Assembly (NCBI GenBank): GCA_016841955.1
Contig: JAENYE010000001.1
Span: 446,025 to 510,024, forward strand
Reading direction: 5' to 3'
DNA: 64,000 nucleotides
Origin: Methanobacteriota archaeon
GTDB lineage: Archaea > Halobacteriota > Methanomicrobia > Methanomicrobiales > Methanoculleaceae
Shown here in pieces: positions 8,620 to 16,293 of this stretch (within the stretch, counting starts at the first letter, position 1; the number at the start of each line of letters is the position of its first letter). The position numbers and the translations under genes are program-made. Below the pieces are notes generated by a model. That model was not told where the DNA came from, did no database searches, and saw only the letters and a list, made by a program, of their open reading frames with translations.

Positions 8620-8644
8620 TTCCGAATATTCAGAATATTCTGAA
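8620..8644 (-). promoter_or_regulatory. 25-bp perfect palindrome upstream of the AbrB-arsM pair (candidate operator)
   Basis: Two identical GAATATTC octamers (8624-8631 and 8633-8640), each itself a palindrome, flank a single central base at 8632. They are bounded by TTC at 8620-8622 and GAA at 8642-8644, so the whole 25 bp is symmetric. It lies 34 bp before the minus-strand start at 8586, where an archaeal TATA or initiation region is expected. It could bind a dimeric ArsR-type or AbrB-type regulator. No arsR gene is visible in the window. Confidence 0.6.
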
Positions 8645-8811
8645 AAATCGGTATTGCCGAAGGGTGGGCGTTCAGGCCCCGGACCTCGCCCGCGGAGACT
8701 TTAAGCGAGCTGCAGCCGTCAGTGGCCTGACCGATCTCCCGGTCGACACCGGCCCGGAACGGCAGCAACCCCTTCATCCTCCGGCCGAAGGAATCCGGGT
8801 ATAGGCCGGTC

Positions 8812-9987
8812 TCACGCGGCGAGAACCCGCTCTTTCGCCTCCTCGCTCAGGAGGTACTCGTGCGCCTCGAGCGCTGCCTTCGCCCCCTCGCCGGCGGCGA
8901 CGATGATCTGCTTGGCCCTGACGCAGGTCGCGTCCCCGGCCGCAAAGACCCCGGGAACGCTCGTGTGATTGTTTTCGTCGACGACGATCTCGCCCTGCTC
9001 GTTCAGCGCCACCAGGTCCCCGATGAACCCCGTATTCGGCACGAGCCCGATCGCGAGGAAGAGCCCCGTCACGTCGAGGAGTGTCTCCTTACCGGTATTC
9101 CGGTCGCGGATCGTGATCCCGGTCAGGGCCGCTTCACCGTGAAGGGCCGTCACCTCGTGACGGAGGTAGAACCGCACGCCCAGCTCCTCTGCCCGGGCGA
9201 CGTAGACCTCGTCGCACCGGAGATCGCTCCGGACGATCAGGGCCACGGAACTCGCGATCTTCGTCAACTCGATGGCAGTCTGGATCGCCGCGTTCCCTCC
9301 GCCGACGACGGCGATCGGCCTGTCGCGGAAGAACGGGGCGTCGCAGGTCGCGCAGACGGAGACGCCCCTCCCCATCAGCCGGTCCTCGTCCGGGAGCCCC
9401 AGGGTCCGGGGCTGCTTCCCGGGAGCAAGAATGACTGTCCGGCAACGGACGGTGTTCTCCGAGACCGTCCGGACGAGGAAGACGTCGCCCTCTTTTTTGA
9501 TGCCCCGGACGGTGTCGAGCTCGAGGCCGACGTCGAGCTCCCGGACCTGCTCCTCGAACTTCCGGACGAGGTCCTCTCCCGTGATCACCCTAAAGCCCAT
9601 ATAGTTCTCGATCGCCCAGCTCCAGGCCGCCTGGCCGCCGATGTTCTCCGATACCACGATAGTCTTCATGAGTTTCCGGGCACAGTAGACCGCAGCCGTC
9701 AGCCCGGCCGGCCCGGCGCCCACGATGACCACATCGTAGACCGCGGCCGCCAATGGCGTCCCGAAGAGCTCCCGGAGCCTCTTCGCATCGAACCCGACGA
9801 TCACCTCGTCGCCGGAGATCGTGACCGGCACCCCCCGTTGCCCCGAGACCCCGATCATCTCCCGGGCCGCCTCGCGATCCTTCCCGACGTCGACGACCTC
9901 GTATTCGACGTCGTACTTCCTGAGGAACGCCTGGACCATCCGGCAGTAGGGGCAGTTCTCCGTCGTGTAGACCTTCACACCTGCCAT
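8812..9987 (-). CDS. Glutaredoxin-thioredoxin reductase fusion protein
   Basis: 391 residues from the ATG at 9987 (an in-frame ATG at 10020 would add 11). Residues 1-75 form a glutaredoxin/NrdH-like domain with the CPYC redox motif near residue 9 and the GVPVTI cis-Pro loop. Residues 85-391 form a thioredoxin-reductase-type flavoprotein with the FAD-binding VVIVGAGPAGLTAAVY, the redox-active CATC near residue 220, the second nucleotide motif VVGGGNAAIQTA and the C-terminal GVFAAGDAT FAD motif. Where bacterial enzymes have HRRxxxR for the NADPH 2'-phosphate, this one reads VRSDLRCDEV, so the electron donor may not be NADPH. It begins a minus-strand cluster of redox genes. Confidence 0.88.
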   Translation of the reverse strand: MAGVKVYTTENCPYCRMVQAFLRKYDVEYEVVDVGKDREAAREMIGVSGQRGVPVTISGDEVIVGFDAKRLRELFGTPLAAAVYDVVIVGAGPAGLTAAVYCARKLMKTIVVSENIGGQAAWSWAIENYMGFRVITGEDLVRKFEEQVRELDVGLELDTVRGIKKEGDVFLVRTVSENTVRCRTVILAPGKQPRTLGLPDEDRLMGRGVSVCATCDAPFFRDRPIAVVGGGNAAIQTAIELTKIASSVALIVRSDLRCDEVYVARAEELGVRFYLRHEVTALHGEAALTGITIRDRNTGKETLLDVTGLFLAIGLVPNTGFIGDLVALNEQGEIVVDENNHTSVPGVFAAGDATCVRAKQIIVAAGEGAKAALEAHEYLLSEEAKERVLAA

Positions 9988-10086
9988 GGTGGGGTGTATC
10001 TCAGGAGCTTTATTTAACATGTGGGAGATGAGGCGGAGCAGACCCCGGGTGCGGGCGCGGCGGCGCCGGGCCGAAAAGAAGGGATA

Positions 10087-10587
10087 TTATTGAATTTCGC
10101 GGAACATCCGCGCCGGAACCCCGCAGATCGGGCACTTCTCCGGCGGCGCCCCGAGTTCGACGTTGCCGCAGACCGGGCAGAGATAGACCTTCTCCGCATC
10201 GAGGTCTTTCCCTTCCCGGACAGCCTCGAGCGCCTGGAGGTAGAGGTTCGCATGCACCTCCTCTGCCTTCATCGCGTGGGTAAAGACGATCGAGGCCTCG
10301 TTCTTCCGCTCCTCCTTCGCCTCGGCGACGAACGCAGGATACATCTTCGTGAACTCGTAGTTCTCTCCCTCCATCGCGCCCTTCAGGTTCTCCTCGGTGC
10401 TCCCGACGGCGTTCATGATGAAGAGGAGGCGCTTTGCGTGGACGGCTTCCGCTTCGCTTGCCGCCCGGAAGAGTTTTGCCACCGCCGGGTAACCCTCGGC
10501 GGCTGCCTTCTCTGCAAAGACCGAGTACTTCCTGTTCGCCTGGGACTCCCCGGCGTACGCATTCTGAGCGTTCTCGTCAGTCGGCAT
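10087..10587 (-). CDS. rbr: Rubrerythrin
   Basis: 166 residues. The start is placed at the ATG at 10587 (MPTDENAQNAYAGES), where homology to rubrerythrins begins; 13 upstream in-frame codons are unlikely to be used. The four-helix ferritin-like domain carries two E-x2-H diiron ligands (EAEAVH and EEVH) plus ANRKYSVFAEKA. The C-terminus has a rubredoxin-type Fe(SCys)4 knot built from CPVCG and CPICG near residues 137-157. Rubrerythrin reduces hydrogen peroxide in anaerobes using electrons from rubredoxin or flavoproteins. It sits between the glutaredoxin-reductase fusion and the metal exporter. Confidence 0.95.
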   Translation of the reverse strand: MPTDENAQNAYAGESQANRKYSVFAEKAAAEGYPAVAKLFRAASEAEAVHAKRLLFIMNAVGSTEENLKGAMEGENYEFTKMYPAFVAEAKEERKNEASIVFTHAMKAEEVHANLYLQALEAVREGKDLDAEKVYLCPVCGNVELGAPPEKCPICGVPARMFREIQ

Positions 10588-10674
10588 GGATGGATCATTG
10601 CGGGACGCCCTTATTAAACCTTTCACCTTCTTCCCCGGAAACCCTATGCCACCGGAGCACCACTATCAGGAAGT

Positions 10675-11541
10675 ATGCAGAGTGACCGGGTGCAGCGGGT
10701 CTTTGTCATCGTCCTTGTCTTAAACCTCGCCGTCGCACTCGCAAAAGCAACCTTCGGCCTCCTTGCCGGGTCGGTGAGCATGGTAGCGGACGCCCTCCAC
10801 TCGGGGTTCGACTCCTTCTCGAACGTCGTCGGAATAGTCGCCCTCTACTTCGCCGGGAAACCCCCCGACCCGGAGCACCCCTACGGCCACGGCAAGATCG
10901 AGACGCTCGGCACCCTGGCCATCGGGGCGATGCTCCTCCTGACCGCTGCCGGGATCCTCTTCGAAGGCTACCGGCGGCTCGTCGAACCCGTCGGTCCCAT
11001 GATCACCCCGGTCACCGTCGGGGTCATGGTCGGTACGCTCGTCATCAACATCGCCGTCTCCACCTACGAGCGGAGACGCGGTGAAGAGTATCGGAGCCAG
11101 ATCCTCGTCGCCGACTCCCAGCACACCCGAAGCGACGTCTTCGTCTCCGTCGCCGTCCTCGGGGGGTTCCTCGCCGTCAGGCTCGGCTACAGCGAGGCCG
11201 ACCCCATCATCGCGTTTGCCATCGGCCTCCTCATCGCGAGGATGGGGATCGGGATTCTCTACGACGCCGCCCAGGTCCTCACCGACACGATGAACCTCCC
11301 CTGCGACCCGGCGCTCGTCCGGGCGGTGGTGATGGACACCCCCGGAGTTGCCGGGTACCACGACTTCCGGTGCCGGGGAAAACCGGGCGAGATCTTTGCC
11401 GACATCCACATCGTCGTCGACCCGGCCCTCCCGGTCTCCCGGGCTCACGAGATCGCCGACGAGGTGGAGCGGCGGCTCAAAGAGACGGTGCCGGGGCTCG
11501 CCGAGGTCGTGGTCCACATCGAGCCCGCCGACTCACCCTAG
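10675..11541 (+). CDS. Cation diffusion facilitator family metal exporter
   Basis: 288 residues with six predicted membrane helices and the two CDF metal-site motifs on helices 2 and 5: ADALHSGFDSFSN (about residue 38) and ADSQHTRSDVFVS (about 147). Between them is the HPYGHGKIETLG loop typical of the family. The C-terminal 80 residues form the cytoplasmic ferredoxin-like regulatory domain with a DIHIVVDP strand. It exports a divalent metal such as Zn, Fe, Mn or Co by proton antiport; HxxxD pairs are compatible with Zn or Fe, but specificity is not certain. The gene overlaps the 3' end of the convergent flavodoxin gene by 9 bp. Confidence 0.9.
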   Translation: MQSDRVQRVFVIVLVLNLAVALAKATFGLLAGSVSMVADALHSGFDSFSNVVGIVALYFAGKPPDPEHPYGHGKIETLGTLAIGAMLLLTAAGILFEGYRRLVEPVGPMITPVTVGVMVGTLVINIAVSTYERRRGEEYRSQILVADSQHTRSDVFVSVAVLGGFLAVRLGYSEADPIIAFAIGLLIARMGIGILYDAAQVLTDTMNLPCDPALVRAVVMDTPGVAGYHDFRCRGKPGEIFADIHIVVDPALPVSRAHEIADEVERRLKETVPGLAEVVVHIEPADSP

Positions 11542-12123
11542 GAGCCGCCCGAGTTCGTAGCCCTTCCGGTACGCCGCCTCCATCACCTCCGGCCGCGTCC
11601 TGATGTCCTGGATGGTGTCCATGTCGTTTCTGAGCACCTCGTCCCAGTACGGGCAGTCGATGATCTCCCCGAACGCCCGGACGGTCATCTTCGCTCCTTC
11701 AAAGACGGTGGGCAGATTCATCCCGGCGATCGATATGAAGAGCATCTTGCGCTTTTCTCTCCGCTCGGGAGAGATAAATGACCGCCCGCGGTGGTACTTG
11801 GCCATGTAGAAGACCTGGAACCGGTCCATGAACGACTTGAGCCTTCCGGGGATGCCCATCGTCATCACCGGGGTGGCGATGATCAGGCCGTCCATCTCCC
11901 GGAACTTCCTGAAGATCTCCGTCATCTCGTCCTGGATCAGGCAGGTTTCGCTCCCCATGCACTGGAAAAACTCCATGCAGGGCAGAACGTCCATGTGCGC
12001 GACCTCGATCTTCTCGACCTCGCACCCGGCCTCCTCCGCACCCCGGATAGCCTCGTCGAGGAGGCGGGCGGTGTTCCCGTCGAGGAGGGGGCTCCCAAGC
12101 AGCGCGATAACCTTCTTAGGCAT
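11533..12123 (-). CDS. Flavodoxin-fold iron-sulfur flavoprotein-like oxidoreductase
   Basis: 196 residues of NAD(P)H-dependent FMN reductase fold. The FMN phosphate loop is GSPLLDGNTARLL near residue 10, and IIATPVMTMGIPGRLKSFMDR around 85-105 is the second FMN-contact region. A cysteine cluster at residues 48-60 (C-x5-C-x5-C) resembles the [4Fe-4S] site of archaeal iron-sulfur flavoproteins but lacks the usual tight C-x2-C spacing. The probable function is low-potential electron transfer or oxidative stress defence. Two paralogues with tighter cysteine spacing lie at 15071-16293. An AT-rich TATA-like stretch (TTATTAATAG) lies upstream near 12145. Confidence 0.8.
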   Translation of the reverse strand: MPKKVIALLGSPLLDGNTARLLDEAIRGAEEAGCEVEKIEVAHMDVLPCMEFFQCMGSETCLIQDEMTEIFRKFREMDGLIIATPVMTMGIPGRLKSFMDRFQVFYMAKYHRGRSFISPERREKRKMLFISIAGMNLPTVFEGAKMTVRAFGEIIDCPYWDEVLRNDMDTIQDIRTRPEVMEAAYRKGYELGRLLG

Positions 12124-12260
12124 GATGCAGGGTAGTACACGACCCTATTAATAAGATACGGGCTCCCCCGGATAACCGGATACCCCGGCCAAACCGGTTC
12201 CCTCCAGGGAGGACAACTGCTAAATACCTTGAAAGGACATTACCGACCCGGTGAAATTCT

Positions 12261-12506
12261 GTGGACGAACCAGAAGCAAAAAAGACAGCGAAAGCCGGTG
12301 AGAAGCCGGGCCCCGGCCGGTTCATCTGCATCGACTGCGGCCGGGAGGTCCGGCTCGGCAGCACCGATGAGGACCTCGTCAGGTGCCCGACCTGTGCCTG
12401 CGAGATCTACAACTGCCTCCCGATGACCCACATCAGGCCGGACATCAAGACGCCGGAGGATGTCATGCATCCCCCTGAAAGGAAGAAGAAACCGGAGAGC
12501 CACTGA
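12261..12506 (+). CDS. Small zinc-ribbon protein
   Basis: 81 residues from a GTG start (GTG GAC GAA). Two paired cysteine motifs, CIDCG near residue 23 and CPTCACE near residue 42, form a probable zinc ribbon or rubredoxin-like metal knot, followed by a short conserved-looking tail ([20 protein letters not shown]) and a basic C-terminus. No named family is recognised with certainty. It is the first of a tight plus-strand run with desulforedoxin and a carboxymuconolactone decarboxylase-like gene, so a redox or stress role is likely. A TATA-like CTAAATAC lies near 12221. Confidence 0.6.
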   Translation: MDEPEAKKTAKAGEKPGPGRFICIDCGREVRLGSTDEDLVRCPTCACEIYNCLPMTHIRPDIKTPEDVMHPPERKKKPESH

Positions 12507-12516
12507 GGTGAGAAGA

Positions 12517-12642
12517 ATGGTGAACGTATCGGCAAAAGGGCAGGTCTACCACTGCGAGATCTGCGGAAACGTGGTCCAGGTACTGGAAGCCGGCGGCGGG
12601 GAACTGGTCTGCTGCGGCGAACCGATGGTGCTTGAGGAGTGA
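12517..12642 (+). CDS. dfx: Desulforedoxin-like protein
   Basis: 41 residues from the ATG at 12517, preceded by a GAGGTGAG ribosome site; the longer upstream frame is not needed. The pattern C-E-I-C-G (residues 16-20) followed by the vicinal pair C-C-G-E-P-M (residues 33-38) is the four-cysteine iron centre of desulforedoxin and of the N-terminal domain of two-iron superoxide reductases. Desulforedoxin is a dimeric electron carrier with Fe(SCys)4 sites. It lies 10 bp after the zinc-ribbon gene and 5 bp before the next gene, so all three are probably co-transcribed. Confidence 0.88.
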   Translation: MVNVSAKGQVYHCEICGNVVQVLEAGGGELVCCGEPMVLEE

Positions 12643-12647
12643 TCGCG

Positions 12648-12998
12648 ATGGAAGAGAAGAAACTGGAAGAGAAGATCGGGAAAGTTCCCGTGATCTTCAA
12701 GGAACTCAAAGAGACGGACCCCGATCTTTACGGCAGCGTTATGGGGCTCGACCAGATGATCTGGGCCGACGGCGCCCTCTCGAAACAGACGAAGAAGATC
12801 ATCGCGATCGCAATCGCCGCCGCGCTCCGGGACGGGCACGCCGTCCGGGCGCAGATGGCAGGTGCCGGGAGCCTCGGCGTATCGAAGGAGGAGATCGAAG
12901 AAGGGCTCCGGGTCGCGTTCCTGCTCGCGGGGATGCCCGCCTACGTCCACGGCAAGACCGCCCTCGAAGAGTACCTGGGCAACCGCCCGCGGAAGTAG
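12648..12998 (+). CDS. Carboxymuconolactone decarboxylase/AhpD-like protein lacking the catalytic cysteines
   Basis: 116 residues from the ATG at 12648, with a GGAG-type site 9-12 bases before it. The helical CMD fold is recognised from the GLDQMIWADGALSKQTKKII helix pair, then ALRDGHAVRAQMAGAGSLGVS and EEIEEGLRVAFLLAGMPA. AhpD-type members carry C-x2-C-x3-H at the position that here reads R-D-G-H-A-V-R-A, and the whole protein has no cysteine. It therefore cannot perform AhpD disulfide chemistry; either it has another activity or it is a structural partner. It ends 3 bp before the broken peroxiredoxin gene, probably its former operon partner. Confidence 0.8.
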   Translation: MEEKKLEEKIGKVPVIFKELKETDPDLYGSVMGLDQMIWADGALSKQTKKIIAIAIAAALRDGHAVRAQMAGAGSLGVSKEEIEEGLRVAFLLAGMPAYVHGKTALEEYLGNRPRK

Positions 12999-13001
12999 GT
13001 C

Positions 13002-13429
13002 ATGGAGCCGGAAGAGCTGCTTCAGATGCCGGTGCTCGGCGAGAAAGCGCCCGAGTTCGACGCGCTGACCACGGACCCCTGAAACTCTCGGATCTCCGGG
13101 GGAAGTGGGTCATCCTCTTCTCCCACCCGGCCGACTTCACGCCGGTCTGCACCACGGAGTTCATGGTGTTTGCCGGGATCGCCGACGAACTCGCGACCCT
13201 GAACGTCCAGCTCGTCGGCCTCTCCATCGACAGCGTCCACTCGCACCTTGCCTGGGTCAGGAACATCAAGGAGAAGATGGGCGTCGAGATCCCGTTCCCG
13301 ATCATCGCCGACCTCGACATGAAGGTCGCCCGGCGCTACGGGATGATCCACCCCGGGCAGAGCAGCACATCCACCATCAGGACGGTCTTTTTTATCGACG
13401 ATACAGGGGTCATGCGTGCCATGCTCTAC
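13002..13429 (+). pseudogene. Peroxiredoxin (Prx6-like) gene, 5' part, frameshifted and interrupted by a TnpB element
   Basis: From the ATG at 13002 the frame reads MPVLGEKAPEFDALTTDP and stops at 13080. The continuing peroxiredoxin sequence (HGPLKLSDLRGKWVILFSH) lies in another frame from about 13067, so one base has been lost (or two gained) near 13070-13080. It then carries the peroxidatic cysteine in DFTPVCTTEF, followed by GLSIDSVHSHLAWV and IPFPIIADLDMKVARRYGM, up to RAMLY at 13429, where the insertion begins. The family reduces peroxides in the cytoplasm. Two independent lesions make inactivity likely, although the frameshift alone could be a sequencing error. Confidence 0.88.
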
Positions 13430-14815
13430 CTTTGCGGGGCTCGGCGGCGGCACGCGCGTGAGGGCTCCCTCCGCAAGGGGGGGTGGGAGCGGCGCCCCAA
13501 CGTCTGGTTCACTTTCACCCCGCACAAGTATTCTTTATGCCGGGGGAGGCCCCACAGGAAAGTATCGTATGCTGCGGGGCTACCGATACCGGCTGTACCC
13601 TACGAAGGACCAGAAAGTCCTGATCGCCAAGCACCTCGGGTGTTGCCGGTTCGTGTACAACTGGGCGCTCGCCCGCAAGAACCGGGCCTACCGGGACAAC
13701 GGGATCAGCCTGTCCGGGTACGACCTCATGAAGGAACTCCCCGGCCTGAAAGAGGACCTCCCCTGGATGAAGGAAGTCAACGCCCAGTCGCTGCAGCAAT
13801 CGATCCACCACCTTTCTCGTGCGTTCACGAACTTCTTCGCGGGGCGGGCTGAAGAGCCGACGTTCAAGAAGAAGCACAGTCCCGAGCAGGCGTTCACGGT
13901 GCCGCAGTCCTACACCGTGGACTTCGAGCGGGGGACTGTCCGGCTTCCGAAGATCGGGGCGGTCAAGGCAGTCTTCCACCGCACCTTCACCGGGACGATG
14001 AAGGCCGCGACCGTCACCCGGACCTCTGCGGGTCGCTACACCATCAGCATCCTGGTCGAGGACGGGCAGAAGCCCCCGAAACCCGCCGACCCGATCCCGG
14101 CTCAGGCGGTCGGGATCGATATGGGTCTCAAGCACTACGCCATCCTCTCGACCGGGGAGAAGGTTGAGAACCCGAAGTATCTTCGGAACGCCCAGCAGCG
14201 GTTAGCCGTGCTCCAGCGTCGGCTCGCCCGCAAGCAGAGGGGTTCAAAGAACCGGAACAAGGCCCGGCTTGCCGTGGCCCGGTGTCACCAGAAAATCGCC
14301 GATCAACGGCGGGACTTCCAGCACCAGCTCTCTTCTCGACTGGTTCGCGAAAACCAAGCCCTTGCTGTGGAGTCCCTGGACGTGGAAGGCATGGTGAAAA
14401 GCGGGCGTGGCGCAAAGCGCCAGGCACCGCTTGCTGACAACGCACCACAGCGCGTTGTCACGCTGAATCACAAACTGGCCCGGGCGATCAGCGATGCTGG
14501 ATGGGGGTCTTTCCTCACGAGGTTAGCCTACAAGTGTCGGGCTGCAGGGAAGACACTCCTGATGATCGGGGTCTTCGAACCGTCCTCAAAGACCTGTTCG
14601 GTCTGCGGCTACCGGAACGCCGACCTGACCCCGAAGGACCGGGAGTGGACCTGCCCCGAGTGTGGCACGGCCCACGACCGGGACCTTAACGCCGCCGTCA
14701 ATATCCGAGACTTTGCATTAGCAGGCGCGGAACGCGCCGTTGAGACTGTGGACTCGCTCCCGCTGGGGAGGAGGATGAAGCAGGAAGCCCCGTCCGGAAG
14801 GGCGAGGTAGTTCAC
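13430..14815 (+). mobile_element. TnpB-only IS200/IS605-family element (IS1341-like) inserted in a peroxiredoxin gene
   Basis: Boundaries are inferred from the interrupted gene: peroxiredoxin coding sequence stops after CTCTAC at 13429 and resumes with TACCCGATG at 14816. The element is about 1.39 kb. Near its left end CTTTGCGG (13430-13437) can pair imperfectly with CCGCAAGG (13471-13478). Near its right end GCCC (14787-14790) can pair with GGGC (14800-14803), and the tip reads GTAGTTCAC. There are no long terminal inverted repeats and no target duplication, as expected for single-strand transposition. No TnpA (Y1 transposase) gene is present, so it depends on TnpA supplied elsewhere. The 3' end is where a guide (omega) RNA would be encoded. 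Confidence 0.8.
13569..14810 (+). CDS. tnpB: TnpB RNA-guided nuclease of the IS605 family
   Basis: 413 residues from the ATG at 13569 (MLRGYRYRLYPTKDQ), the usual TnpB N-terminus; the upstream open frame belongs to the interrupted gene and element leader. The RuvC-like nuclease motifs appear intact: Asp in VGIDMGLKHYA (about residue 184), Glu in LAVESLDVEGM (about 265), and Asp in CGTAHDRDLNAAVNI (about 370). The zinc finger between them has CSVCG and CPECG. TnpB proteins are RNA-guided DNA endonucleases that favour retention of the element. Length is in the normal range (about 370-430). The gene ends 5 bp before the right end of the element. Confidence 0.93.
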   Translation: MLRGYRYRLYPTKDQKVLIAKHLGCCRFVYNWALARKNRAYRDNGISLSGYDLMKELPGLKEDLPWMKEVNAQSLQQSIHHLSRAFTNFFAGRAEEPTFKKKHSPEQAFTVPQSYTVDFERGTVRLPKIGAVKAVFHRTFTGTMKAATVTRTSAGRYTISILVEDGQKPPKPADPIPAQAVGIDMGLKHYAILSTGEKVENPKYLRNAQQRLAVLQRRLARKQRGSKNRNKARLAVARCHQKIADQRRDFQHQLSSRLVRENQALAVESLDVEGMVKSGRGAKRQAPLADNAPQRVVTLNHKLARAISDAGWGSFLTRLAYKCRAAGKTLLMIGVFEPSSKTCSVCGYRNADLTPKDREWTCPECGTAHDRDLNAAVNIRDFALAGAERAVETVDSLPLGRRMKQEAPSGRAR

Positions 14816-15028
14816 TACCCGATGTCCAACGGCCGCTTCATGCCCGAGATCCTCAGGCTCACGAAAGCCCTCCAGACCTCGGACGAGCACGGCGTCGCGA
14901 CGCCGGCGAACTGGCAGCCGGGGGAGAAGGTCATCGTCCCGGCGCCAAAGACCCCCGAAGAGATTGAGAAGAGGATGAAAGAAGGTTACGAGTGCAAAGA
15001 CTGGTACCTCTGCTTCAAGAAACTCTAA
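14816..15028 (+). pseudogene. Peroxiredoxin gene, 3' part after the insertion
   Basis: This 70-codon segment continues the peroxiredoxin broken at 13429: YPMSNGRFMPEILRLTKALQ, then HGVATPANWQPGEKV and the C-terminal EGYECKDWYLCFKKL. The C-terminal pair of cysteines matches the resolving and extra cysteines of archaeal Prx6-like enzymes. An internal ATG (14822) opens a frame of 68 codons, but it lacks the peroxidatic cysteine and cannot be active alone. The coding sequence resumes exactly in register, so the insertion is probably recent. Confidence 0.88.
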
Positions 15029-15037
15029 ACCCGGCAC

Positions 15038-15044
15038 TTTTTTT
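15038..15044 (+). terminator. Oligo-T terminator
   Basis: A T7 run 10 bp after the stop codon of the peroxiredoxin remnant and 27 bp before the next gene. It is consistent with an archaeal terminator closing the former redox operon. Confidence 0.4.
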
Positions 15045-15070
15045 GCCTCCGGCCGGACAATATTCCTTGT

Positions 15071-15682
15071 ATGACCCTTGACGTCCTAGCGTTCGCTACC
15101 TCGCCCCGGCGCCACGGCAACTCCGAGACCCTCCTCGACTGGATGCTCGCGGCGATGGAGGGGGAGGGGGCTCTCGTCGAGAAGATCGTCGTCCCCGAGG
15201 TCGATATCAAGCCCTGCCGCGGGTGCAATCTCTGTGAGACGCTCAACCGGTGTGTCCAGCGGGACTACATGGACTACGTCCACGACCGGATCGTCGCGGC
15301 CGACTGCATCGTCCTCGCGTCCCCCATCTACTGCATGGGGCTTGCCGCGCAGGCGAAGGCACTGGTCGACCGGGCCCAGGTCTTCCGCTCCCGGAAGTAC
15401 GTCCTCCGCCTCCCGGTCGTCCCGCCCGAGCGCAAAGGAAAGCGGATGGGCGTCTTCCTTTCGACCGCCGGGCAGAACTGGGACTACGTCTTCGACGCGA
15501 CAATCCCGTCGGTGAAGTGCTTCTTCAACGTCGTCGATATCCAGAAGAAGGATATCAGGTACCTGATGGTGAACGGCGTCGACGAGAAGGGCGCGATCGA
15601 CCGCCACCCCACCGCGAGAGCCGACGCACAGAGCCTGGCAAAAGACGTCGTCGCACGACTGCAGGAGCTCCGGGCGGCATGA
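15071..15682 (+). CDS. Iron-sulfur flavoprotein-like flavodoxin-fold oxidoreductase (copy 1)
   Basis: 203 residues. The N-terminal SPRRHGNSETLLDWML loop binds the FMN phosphate. The cysteine motif PCRGCNLCETLNRCVQRD at about residues 47-64 gives C-x2-C-x2-C-x5-C, the compact [4Fe-4S] ligand set of archaeal iron-sulfur flavoproteins. VLASPIYCMGLAAQAKALVDRAQ around residues 78-100 is the second FMN loop. These homodimeric proteins shuttle electrons from ferredoxin to oxidants such as O2, peroxide or other acceptors. It overlaps the next gene by 4 bp and is clearly a tandem duplicate of it. Confidence 0.85.
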   Translation: MTLDVLAFATSPRRHGNSETLLDWMLAAMEGEGALVEKIVVPEVDIKPCRGCNLCETLNRCVQRDYMDYVHDRIVAADCIVLASPIYCMGLAAQAKALVDRAQVFRSRKYVLRLPVVPPERKGKRMGVFLSTAGQNWDYVFDATIPSVKCFFNVVDIQKKDIRYLMVNGVDEKGAIDRHPTARADAQSLAKDVVARLQELRAA

Positions 15683-16293
15683 CCGGACCGGTAAGAGTCC
15701 TCGGCATCTCCGGCAGCCCCCGGCGGCATGGGAACACCGAGACGCTGCTCGACGCCGTGCTCGAGGGCGCCCGGGAGGCGGGGGCCGCGGTGGAGAAAGT
15801 CGTCCTCCGGCCGCTCGATTACGCCTCGTGCCGGGGGTGCAACGTCTGCCACCGGACCGGGGTCTGCGTCATCAGCGACGAGCTCACGGTGGTGTTTGAG
15901 AAGATCGCCGCCGCCGACGTCCTCGTTCTCGCATCCCCCATCTACTCGATGGGGATCACGGCGGAGGCGAAGGGGCTGATCGACCGGGCCCAGTACCTCT
16001 GGGCGCGCAAGTTCATCAAAAAGAACCTCTACTACACGGCCGATCATATCCGCCGCCATAAGGGGATCTTCGTCTCGACCGCGGGGCTCGGGTGGGAGAA
16101 CGTCTTTGACGCGGCGTTTCCCGCGATCACCGCCTTCTTCAACACCATCGGGTTCGAGTACTGGGACAACGTGATCGCAAACGACATGGACCGCTACGGC
16201 GGGATCGCGGGACACCCCACCGCACTCGCAGAGGGGCGGGAGAAGGGGCGGGACGTGGTCGGCCTTCTCCGGAAGATGCAGACGGAGGCCTGA
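15679..16293 (+). CDS. Iron-sulfur flavoprotein-like flavodoxin-fold oxidoreductase (copy 2)
   Basis: 204 residues from the ATG at 15679, overlapping the previous stop in an ATGA junction; the much longer upstream frame is antisense-like shadow coding. Domain order matches copy 1: GISGSPRRHGNTETLLDAVL, the cysteine motif SCRGCNVCHRTGVCVISDE (C-x2-C-x2-C-x5-C), then VLASPIYSMGITAEAKGLIDRAQ. The C-terminal half has FVSTAGLGWENVFDAAFP, shared with copy 1. The tandem arrangement suggests a heterodimer or functional specialisation. A T6 run follows directly after the stop. Confidence 0.88.
   Translation: MTGPVRVLGISGSPRRHGNTETLLDAVLEGAREAGAAVEKVVLRPLDYASCRGCNVCHRTGVCVISDELTVVFEKIAAADVLVLASPIYSMGITAEAKGLIDRAQYLWARKFIKKNLYYTADHIRRHKGIFVSTAGLGWENVFDAAFPAITAFFNTIGFEYWDNVIANDMDRYGGIAGHPTALAEGREKGRDVVGLLRKMQTEA

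Noticed and set aside
12632-13852. 406-residue frame covering the CMD gene, peroxiredoxin and IS left end
   Set aside because: It passes through three different genes in the wrong frame for most of its length. Only its central part, about 13067-13429, is real peroxiredoxin sequence, reported as a pseudogene.
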